The notes under the pieces: model-generated
What the model saw: only the letters and a program-made list of their open reading frames with translations
Databases searched by the model: none
What the model was told of the DNA's origin: nothing
Position numbers and translations under genes: made by a program
Shown here: positions 36,905 to 42,231 of the stretch, piece by piece
Layout: the number at the start of each line of letters is the position of its first letter
Numbering within the stretch: the stretch's first letter is position 1
From: Enterococcus columbae DSM 7374 = ATCC 51263
GTDB taxonomy: Bacteria > Bacillota > Bacilli > Lactobacillales > Enterococcaceae
Length of the DNA: 64,000 bases
NCBI RefSeq assembly: GCF_000406925.1
Contig: NZ_KE136352.1
Coordinates: 72,001 to 136,000 of the forward strand
Direction of reading: 5' to 3'

Positions 36905-36958
36905 TTATAATTCATCTCCATTTAATTCGTGCTTTCCTAATTCTTTATACTTATTCAT
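36905..36958 (-). pseudogene. Leader remnant of a GG-type peptide, cassette 2
   Basis: 17 codons with an excellent GGAGGAG ribosome site: MNKYKELGKHELNGDEL then stop. The start matches double-glycine leaders (xKYKEL...L) but the gene ends before any GG or mature part. Probably what remains after deletion of a bacteriocin core. Confidence 0.45.
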
Positions 36959-37080
36959 TAATTCTCCTCCAGCTCTCTTTTCCTGACATCAGCATTATGC
37001 CATACTCACAAAATTTTTGGTTAAATCATTCCTGAAATATAGTTTTTTATTCCTGAAATGAATAAACGCTATTTTTTCTA
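36945..37080 (-). repeat. Promoter/leader cassette, copy 2
   Basis: Boxes ATTTCAGGAA at 37050-37059 and 37029-37038 (21 nt apart), -10 core CATAAT at 36994-36999, GTCAGGAAAAGAGAG, GGAGGAG and ATG. Upstream of the boxes the similarity to copies 1 and 3 ends after about 20 bases. Confidence 0.75.
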
Positions 37081-37129
37081 GTAGTTTCTGTAAACGACTA
37101 ATAACAAGGGGTATCGCATCTCTCTAATT

Positions 37130-37258
37130 CTATAAAAAAGATTTAATAAATTGAAAAATAAAAGATGCTATAAAAAAGAATATGAAAATCTTTAAATAGG
37201 TGCCAGGTTTATTAAAATCCCAATTAAATTTTAAAATATTATTAAATAAATATTTCAT
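37130..37258 (-). CDS. Small membrane protein, 42 residues
   Basis: AGGAGG lies 9 bases before the ATG. Polar start KYLFNNILKFNWDFNKPGTY, then one transmembrane helix (IFIFFFIASFIFQFI). It follows the frameshifted bacteriocin gene by 13 bases, the usual place of an immunity gene. Family not recognised. Confidence 0.5.
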   Translation of the reverse strand: MKYLFNNILKFNWDFNKPGTYLKIFIFFFIASFIFQFIKSFL

Positions 37259-37271
37259 AGTTAAGTACCTC

Positions 37272-37429
37272 CTATTTTGTTAAATCAATCATTGCAATTA
37301 TAGTAAATCCAGTAATTGCTGAACAAATAAAAATCTTATCTAAGCCAATTAGAATTGGTATCCAAACAATTCCACCGTCAATTTTTTTAATTCATCCAGA
37401 GGTAATGATTCAAAACTATTTTTTTTCAT
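37272..37429 (-). pseudogene. Bacteriocin-like GG precursor with a 1-base frameshift
   Basis: From ATG at 37429 the frame reads MKKNSFESLPLDELKK, then a run of 7 A; with 8 A it would continue IDGG followed by a 32-residue hydrophobic core beginning IVWIPILIGL and ending AMIDLTK. As it stands translation ends soon after the run. The leader has the right hydrophobic spacing and GG. Gene length is 158 bases, one less than a multiple of three. Weak ribosome site GAAGAA. Confidence 0.65.
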
Positions 37430-37616
37430 AGTCATTCTTCTTTTCTTTTTTATTAATAAAACAATATAGTAATAAGCTTGACGAGATAGTTAGTAGCGTA
37501 AATAATAGATAATTTTTATTTACTGAATGATTATATAAAACATTATATATAATATATATTGGGTGAATAAATATATTAGTAATTAATACGAAATTGACTA
37601 TTTTTTTTGGTGTCAA
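37416..37616 (-). CDS. Small membrane protein, 66 residues (immunity-like)
   Basis: TTG start at 37616, 2 bases after the stop of the 54-residue peptide gene, with GGTAGG inside that gene's end. Two transmembrane segments (residues about 6-27 and 36-54) and a very basic tail (NKKEKKNDYEKK). Position directly after a bacteriocin-like gene and topology suggest an immunity protein. Not matched to a named family. Confidence 0.6.
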   Translation of the reverse strand: MTPKKIVNFVLITNIFIHPIYIIYNVLYNHSVNKNYLLFTLLTISSSLLLYCFINKKEKKNDYEKK

Positions 37617-37618
37617 TA

Positions 37619-37783
37619 TTATTTACCTACCTTTTTTGTTGCTTGTCCGATGACTACTCCCACTCCAAAAGTTCCAACAAAAATTCCAATCCTTTCTGCA
37701 ATCATTGTTTCCGTAATCAATAATTCTCCATTAATTTGGTCTAAATCAACATCTTTCAACTGCTTAAATTTTGTTACATTCAT
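37619..37783 (-). CDS. Class II bacteriocin-like peptide with GE at the cleavage site
   Basis: 54 residues from the ATG at 37783 with AGGAGG 8 bases upstream. Leader MNVTKFKQLKDVDLDQING has the F..L...DL..I.G spacing of double-glycine leaders, but the second glycine is glutamate. The core contains GIFVGTFGVGVVIG, overlapping GxxxG motifs as in two-peptide bacteriocins, and a basic end KKVGK. The following 66-residue gene would be its immunity gene. Whether GE can be cleaved is doubtful. Confidence 0.65.
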   Translation of the reverse strand: MNVTKFKQLKDVDLDQINGELLITETMIAERIGIFVGTFGVGVVIGQATKKVGK

Positions 37784-37847
37784 AAAATTCCTCCTAAATA
37801 TATATATTAATTTCAGATACAATTAGGTATTATCCGAAAATAATCCC

Positions 37848-37946
37848 TTACAGAAATCCAACAGCTTGTCCTACTTTATATGCTAGACAAGAGCCTCCGC
37901 TGATAGAATAAAGTTGTTTTTCTTCTAATTTTTTGAATTTTTCCAT
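37848..37946 (-). CDS. Short GG-leader peptide, 32 residues
   Basis: Leader MEKFKKLEEKQLYSISGG (18 residues) is a textbook double-glycine leader; the core is only 14 residues, SCLAYKVGQAVGFL. Ribosome site weak (AAAGAAAGA). In the +1 frame after the core the sequence reads DFCKGLFSDNT then stop, which would bring a second cysteine, so the short core may itself be a frameshift product. Could be a pheromone-like or truncated bacteriocin peptide. Confidence 0.55.
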   Translation of the reverse strand: MEKFKKLEEKQLYSISGGSCLAYKVGQAVGFL

Positions 37947-37962
37947 TTTGCAGGATCTTTCT

Positions 37963-38085
37963 TTATTTTTTATGTTTTACAAATCCGGCTAAATGCAATC
38001 CGTCAAGAATTCCTCGGATGAAATCTTTTTGTCTGCCATTAATATTTTGTCATTCTGATTTATTGGTTCTTTTAAAGCTATTCAT
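37963..38085 (-). pseudogene. Bacteriocin-like precursor with an in-frame TGA
   Basis: MNSFKRTNKSE, then TGA, then QNINGR and a core starting QKDFIRGILDGLHLAGF and ending KHKK. One base change (TGA from TTA) would give leader ...SELQNING, and one more (AGA from GGA) would give GG. The pattern of a degraded double-glycine precursor is clear, although each single step is weak evidence. No good ribosome site remains. Confidence 0.5.
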
Positions 38086-38188
38086 TTTGATCTACTTACT
38101 TATAACTGAAATACTTTCATTTGATATGGATAAACCTATCTTTATTACTCAAGATAGATAATGCCTTGCTTACAGTCTGACTAGTAAG

Positions 38189-38323
38189 TTATCTAACTTT
38201 TATTTTATTTAATCCATAAATAACTAGAAATCCCATCAAACCACAGACAGAATATTTTTCTGCTACAAATACGGTAATCCAAGTACAAAATATGTAATAA
38301 AAACATACGATTAAATAAACAGT
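38189..38323 (-). pseudogene. Possible relic of a small membrane gene
   Basis: An open frame without any start codon encodes two hydrophobic stretches (IVCFYYIFCTWITVFVA and VCGLMGFLVIYGL) and a basic end NKIKVR. It lies just before the nonsense-disrupted precursor. Looks like the end of an immunity-like gene; could be chance in AT-rich DNA. Confidence 0.3.
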
Positions 38324-38347
38324 TTAGAAATGAATATAAAGGACTTT

Positions 38348-38551
38348 CTACTCCTCTTCTTTTTTATATCCTTTTGGGCCACGGAAACAAATAATTGACA
38401 TAACAAAGCAATCTATTTCCCATATAAGAAAAGCAAGCAATAGGCTAGAAAATGAATGAAATTGAATTGTTGGGATAAAAAGAATAAAAACCACTGCATT
38501 CAATAAAAAATCTTTAATGATTTTTTTGTAATCTAATTTAAAGTTCATCAT
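38348..38551 (-). CDS. Small membrane protein, 67 residues
   Basis: Two ATG codons in a row at 38551 with AAGGGAATGG upstream. Two transmembrane segments (residues about 15-34 and 36-55), charged ends (KLDYKKIIKD and PKGYKKEEE). Immunity-like in size and topology, in a stretch of bacteriocin relics. No family recognised; no LytTR box directly upstream. Confidence 0.6.
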   Translation of the reverse strand: MMNFKLDYKKIIKDFLLNAVVFILFIPTIQFHSFSSLLLAFLIWEIDCFVMSIICFRGPKGYKKEEE

Positions 38552-38958
38552 CCATTCCCTTTCTTCATAACATCATCGATTAACACACGATCAACAACCA
38601 ATCACCCTTATAACTTCAACATCTATCCAACCAATGCTTCTCCATCACTTTACTGTCTCTACGATAACACTTCTTTTGTCGTATTATTAGGGATTAATAA
38701 ATCAAAAAACAAATAAATAAAAAATGTTCTTTGTTGCTAAATGGGTTATATGCCACTAGTAAAGAGATTAAATATTCATCAAAACTATTTTTAACTGGTT
38801 AGCCGCCTCAGCTTCTCCTTCAACTCAACTAGCTACACTTTTCCATAATACGTGCAAGATGGTTGGTGTAAAAAAGATTCCAATTTTATTAAAAATAAAC
38901 TCGACTTCTCTTATGTCAAAAGTATCCAAAGTAGTAGAATAATATTTCAATTGTTGGT
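38552..38958. other. Gene-poor AT-rich gap with a degraded ORF
   Basis: 407 bases between two small membrane genes. It contains only the interrupted frame at 38768-38950. No box pair and no terminator seen. Confidence 0.45.
38768..38950 (-). pseudogene. Interrupted open frame, origin unknown
   Basis: Minus strand, 61 codons with one in-frame TGA at 38825: ...DIREVEFIFNKIGIFFTPT..LWKSVAS, stop, VEGEAEAANQLKIVLMNI. No ribosome site. Not recognised; noted because the codons look protein-like on both sides of the stop. Confidence 0.25.
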
Positions 38959-39159
38959 TTAATCTTTCTTTTCTTTAGAGATTAAAAGAATAAAAAACAA
39001 GATAGAGGCTATATACGGGACTGGGATAGAAAGTATCCAGCTTGGTGCTCTGTATATGTTAGCATCATTCAAAATATATAAGATAAAATGCCCCAGAGAA
39101 CTCATAAATAATATTATTTCTAGAAAATATTTTAAAAAATGACTTCTCTTACGATTCAT
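38959..39159 (-). CDS. Small membrane protein after cassette 3, 66 residues
   Basis: AGGAGG lies 9 bases before the ATG. Basic start MNRKRSHFLKY, two transmembrane helices (residues about 10-29 and 42-61), basic end SKEKKD. Follows the leader remnant of cassette 3 by 15 bases and is therefore under the system B boxes. Immunity-like. Confidence 0.65.
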   Translation of the reverse strand: MNRKRSHFLKYFLEIILFMSSLGHFILYILNDANIYRAPSWILSIPVPYIASILFFILLISKEKKD

Positions 39160-39174
39160 TATGCTTTCCTCCTA

Positions 39175-39231
39175 TTAAGTGGTATAATCCCGCGCTTTTT
39201 CACATGCGGATAATTCTTTATACTTTTGCAT
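39175..39231 (-). pseudogene. Leader remnant of a GG-type peptide, cassette 3
   Basis: 18 codons, MQKYKELSACEKARDYTT, then stop. The first seven residues match the cassette 2 remnant; the rest has diverged and there is no GG. The GGAGGAG seen in cassette 2 is missing, leaving GGAAAAGAG as ribosome site. Confidence 0.4.
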
Positions 39232-39392
39232 TAATTCTCTTTTCCTGACATCAGCATTATGCCATACTAACAAAATTTTTGGTTAAAACATTCCTGAAGT
39301 ATAGGTTTTTTATTCCTGAAATGAATAAACGCAATTTTTTCTAATAATTTCTCAGCATTTAAAGCGAGCATATTCTCCTTTTTCTATGAAAA
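39222..39392 (-). repeat. Promoter/leader cassette, copy 3
   Basis: Boxes at 39313-39322 (ATTTCAGGAA) and 39291-39300 (ACTTCAGGAA) are 22 nt apart because of one extra base, and the proximal box has a mismatch; -10 core CATAAT at 39256-39261. Similarity to copy 1 extends upstream through TTTTCATAGAAAAAGGAG. It begins directly after the terminator of the system B regulator. Confidence 0.75.
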
Positions 39393-39393
39393 C

Positions 39394-39437
39394 AAAAAAA
39401 TACTATCGTGAAATGCTAATTCATTTCTCGATAGTAT
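39394..39437 (-). terminator. Terminator of the system B kinase/regulator operon
   Basis: On the minus strand ATACTATCG-A-GAAATG pairs with CATTTC-A-CGATAGTAT around a 6-base loop, followed by TTTTTTG. It separates the regulator from cassette 3. Confidence 0.88.
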
Positions 39438-39440
39438 CCA

Positions 39441-40190
39441 CTAAAAATGTGTATTGAAGATTTCTTTAATTTTATTTGCTTTTCCTAATGAAAATTTTTT
39501 ACATAAATCTGGTGTAAAGTAAATCATGCGCTTTTTAAAGTCAATTTCCTTAGCATTATTTACTTGGACTAAAGTCGAACGACTAATTCTAGTTAAACTT
39601 GGATATTTTTGTTCAAATTCATTCAGTTTACCATAAAATTCATACTGACCATTCTTAGTATACAAGACTAATCGATGTGGCATCTCTGAGGGTTCCAAAA
39701 AATAAATATCTGCCAAATCAATCGTAAAGACTTGTGAACCAATCGAAAAAATAAATGCTTGATTTTTAGCCACTTTTGTTGCATCTATTCTTTCCTTAGC
39801 TAATAACAATAACTCAGCAATTTCACTTTTATACGCATCTAACTCCTGATCCTTTTGAACAAATCCCAAGGTCTCTACTCTTCTTTGGATAGTTAAAGGT
39901 AACATTTCATCATGTGTAGTAACAAAAATAATTTTTGCTTGCACATCATATTTTCTTACAAGCTCTGCCAGTTCAATACCATTCATTGCTGCATTTAAGT
40001 CAATATCTAAAAAATAAATACCTTGTGTAGGATGAAATTGCTTTAAATATTTTTCTACTTCTGTAGGTGTCTGCGAGGTCAGGACTATTTCAAAGATTTC
40101 ATCATGAAATAGAATAAAATTCTTAATAATCCTTTCTAGCTGATTTAACTGTAAAAGCTGATCTTCACATAATATAATCGGATATTTCAT
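39441..40190 (-). CDS. LytTR response regulator, system B
   Basis: 249 residues. Receiver domain with phospho-aspartate in YFLDIDLNAAMNG and VTTHDE; LytTR domain from about residue 145 (IYFLEPSEMPHRLVLYTKN, RISRSTLVQVNNAKEI). It follows its kinase by 12 bases. By analogy with ComE, BlpR and PlnC it should bind the paired ATTTCAGGAA boxes found before its own operon and at four other promoters here. Confidence 0.92.
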   Translation of the reverse strand: MKYPIILCEDQLLQLNQLERIIKNFILFHDEIFEIVLTSQTPTEVEKYLKQFHPTQGIYFLDIDLNAAMNGIELAELVRKYDVQAKIIFVTTHDEMLPLTIQRRVETLGFVQKDQELDAYKSEIAELLLLAKERIDATKVAKNQAFIFSIGSQVFTIDLADIYFLEPSEMPHRLVLYTKNGQYEFYGKLNEFEQKYPSLTRISRSTLVQVNNAKEIDFKKRMIYFTPDLCKKFSLGKANKIKEIFNTHF

Positions 40191-40202
40191 ACAATCTCCC
40201 TT

Positions 40203-41486
40203 CTAAAATAAGACTACCACCTGAGCTAAAAACTGCTTAGACTCAACACGATAATTTACAAACATATTTTTATTCTTTTTATTGATTTCTTCGATATTTG
40301 ATAATCCCAAGCCATGATGCCCTGCTTTAGTGGTTACTCCTTTTTGTGTCATTTTTTCAAGTGCGATCGCTTCATTATCAAAACGATTGATAATCGTAAA
40401 TTCTAGTTGTGTTTCATCTTGATAAATAGCAATAGAAACCTCCTTCTCATCACTTCCTACCACAGCCTCCAAAGCATTATCAATTAAAATACCTAATACA
40501 CGAATAAAATCAAAGATATCCATCGGTATCTTTTGAATCTCATTTGGACATTCAAAGGTGCAGTGAATATATTGTTGGCTTGCCTCATACATTTTTGATA
40601 ATAATAAACTTTTAACATATTCATTTTTCACATTTTTTAAATAACGATAGGCAAATTTATCAGTTAAATAAGGCTGGGAGTAATGTTCCAGTGATTCTAT
40701 TTGTTCCTTCAATGCTAAATCTTGATGAAAGGTAGCACGTTCCTTCAAGCTTAGAAGTAAATTTTTATAATCATGTCTAAATCTGGCTGATTGTTCCTGA
40801 TCTTTTTCTAAAGAATCGGTATATTTTTTTAGATAAATCAGTTCCTTATCTTTTACCTTTTGTTCATATTTTTCTTTTTGCTTTATGGTCATCCAGATAA
40901 ATAAGACAGTTACAAATAACGTTTGAATAATTAAAAATAACAGGATGCCAAATACAAATTGATCGAAAATCTCTCGCTTATGAGCAGTATAGGCTATGAA
41001 TGTCTCCATGACGAAAATATAAATCATAAAAATAGCAGTAAATTTTGAGCCATAACGTAGAAAAAAGTTATTCACTTTAAATTTTTGATAAATAAAAATA
41101 ACTATAACTACAAATATATACTCTAGTATCAATTCTCTAAAAATATAACTATATCCTTTTACCCCATCAAAATTTGCAATATTGGCACTAATGGTCGAGC
41201 TAACAATAAATATTAAATCCCTAGTAAGCAAACAGAATAATAATTTATTGATTATCAATGTATTATTTTTTTCTTCTCTCCGTAATATAAAGTAGCCAAA
41301 GATAACAGGAATAATGTCTGTAATATCGAAAAATATATTTAATATAAAATTCAATATTACCATTAATAACATTAACCAATATTTTTTTTGTCTGATATTA
41401 TTGTTTATGGCATAAAAAAGGAAGACGAATATAAAATTATTTATAAACATCCTCAATAAATATGCTTCTGTATTAATTAATATCAA
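40203..41486 (-). CDS. Sensor histidine kinase (HPK10/AgrC type), system B
   Basis: 427 residues from a TTG at 41486 with TTGGAGGG 7 bases upstream. About six transmembrane helices in residues 1-205, a coiled linker, histidine box ARFRHDYKNLLLSLKE (His near 240), N box ILIDNALEAV and G box GHHGLGLSNIEE. It is a peptide-pheromone receptor by architecture. The gene directly before it encodes a 25-residue cationic peptide, the natural candidate ligand. Confidence 0.92.
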   Translation of the reverse strand: MILINTEAYLLRMFINNFIFVFLFYAINNNIRQKKYWLMLLMVILNFILNIFFDITDIIPVIFGYFILRREEKNNTLIINKLLFCLLTRDLIFIVSSTISANIANFDGVKGYSYIFRELILEYIFVVIVIFIYQKFKVNNFFLRYGSKFTAIFMIYIFVMETFIAYTAHKREIFDQFVFGILLFLIIQTLFVTVLFIWMTIKQKEKYEQKVKDKELIYLKKYTDSLEKDQEQSARFRHDYKNLLLSLKERATFHQDLALKEQIESLEHYSQPYLTDKFAYRYLKNVKNEYVKSLLLSKMYEASQQYIHCTFECPNEIQKIPMDIFDFIRVLGILIDNALEAVVGSDEKEVSIAIYQDETQLEFTIINRFDNEAIALEKMTQKGVTTKAGHHGLGLSNIEEINKKNKNMFVNYRVESKQFLAQVVVLF

Positions 41487-41574
41487 ACTAATCCCTCCAA
41501 TATAGGATTACCAGTATCTTTTTAATAGTGAAAAGACATATTGAGATAAATCTGAAACAAAAATTCCCGAGCTT

Positions 41575-41652
41575 TTAATGTCTTTCCCACCAATAACCCT
41601 TATTAATTCTTTCTCTGAGTATTTTTTTCCATTTTAAATCCATTTTTTTCAT
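41575..41652 (-). CDS. Candidate inducing peptide of system B, 25 residues, leaderless
   Basis: Second of three in-frame ATG codons, with GGAAGG 9 bases upstream; starts at 41661 and 41643 are possible. The peptide has two aromatic-basic halves, MKKMDLKWKKILRERI and NKGYWWERH, and no GG leader or signal peptide. It lies between the system B boxes and the kinase, 88 bases before the latter, the place of pheromone genes in three-component systems. The end GYWWER partly resembles the GYPWER end of LsbB (recalled), though the family's Pro and one Gly are missing. Confidence 0.6.
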   Translation of the reverse strand: MKKMDLKWKKILRERINKGYWWERH

Positions 41653-41720
41653 TTTCTTCATCCTTCCAATGATTGATATGCTCTTATCATAATAGATGCT
41701 TAAGGAAAGGAGGAAAAAAC

Positions 41721-41750
41721 TTCCTGAAATGGCAAAAATCCTTCCTGAAT
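41721..41750 (-). promoter_or_regulatory. System B autoregulatory box pair
   Basis: Minus-strand ATTCAGGAA (41742-41750) and ATTTCAGGAA (41721-41730) start 21 nt apart. TATGAT/TATTAT lies downstream, before the 25-residue ORF. Same boxes as cassettes 1-3 and the site at 30562. Confidence 0.75.
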
Positions 41751-41767
41751 CAATATTGGTCGGTATG

Positions 41768-41810
41768 AAAAAATCCCCACAAACATTTTGAATCATTGTT
41801 TGTAGGGATT
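41768..41810 (-). terminator. Terminator of the YheA gene
   Basis: On the minus strand AATCCCTACAAACA pairs with TGTTTGTGGGGATT (one G-U), followed by TTTTC. It insulates the system B promoter. Confidence 0.85.
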
Positions 41811-41837
41811 CTCGTTCGTTTACAAATGAATTATCGG

Positions 41838-42176
41838 CTATTGATATAATTCGTTAACTGGAGCTAAAACAATTCGGTTTAGCTCATTAATTAGTTGACT
41901 GAAAGCCTGTTCCTTCATCATTAAGGCTGAAACTAAGGCTTCTTGTTGAATTTTTTCTGTTAGATTTTGCGCTTTAGTCGCATCCTCATCACTCATTTCT
42001 TCGCCAGCCATCATTTTTTGTTGCATCGCTTGTTGGAAAGCTTGGAATTCTTTGAACAGAGCATAGGCAGCTTCGTTTTGCTTTAATTCTTCAAAAGCGG
42101 CTTTTAAAGCTTTGAATTGTTCTGTTTGGCGTAATTCACGCTCTAATTGATTCGCTGTGTCATAAATGTTAATCAT
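41838..42176 (-). CDS. yheA: YlbF/YheA-family protein (UPF0342)
   Basis: 112 residues, almost all helix: [18 protein letters not shown] at the start, [21 protein letters not shown] in the middle. This is the YheA branch of the YlbF/YmcA family; YmcA and YlbF act with Y proteins on RNase Y in Bacillus, but YheA itself has no firm role. AGGAAC precedes the ATG. It follows the PBP gene by 55 bases and has its own terminator. Confidence 0.85.
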   Translation of the reverse strand: MINIYDTANQLERELRQTEQFKALKAAFEELKQNEAAYALFKEFQAFQQAMQQKMMAGEEMSDEDATKAQNLTEKIQQEALVSALMMKEQAFSQLINELNRIVLAPVNELYQ

Positions 42177-42231
42177 ACTAGTTCCTCCGTAGATTGATCT
42201 GTTTGACTATTATTTTAACATATTTACGCAT

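Noticed and set aside
39267..39371. 34-codon frame with AAAGGAGAAT before ATG in cassette 3
   Set aside because: It covers the regulator boxes and is stopped after three codons in cassette 1, so it is probably chance within promoter DNA.
41575..41796. Full 73-codon frame ending in the candidate pheromone
   Set aside because: Its upstream half runs through a terminator and the LytTR boxes and has no ribosome site; only the last 25-29 codons are preceded by GGAAGG.
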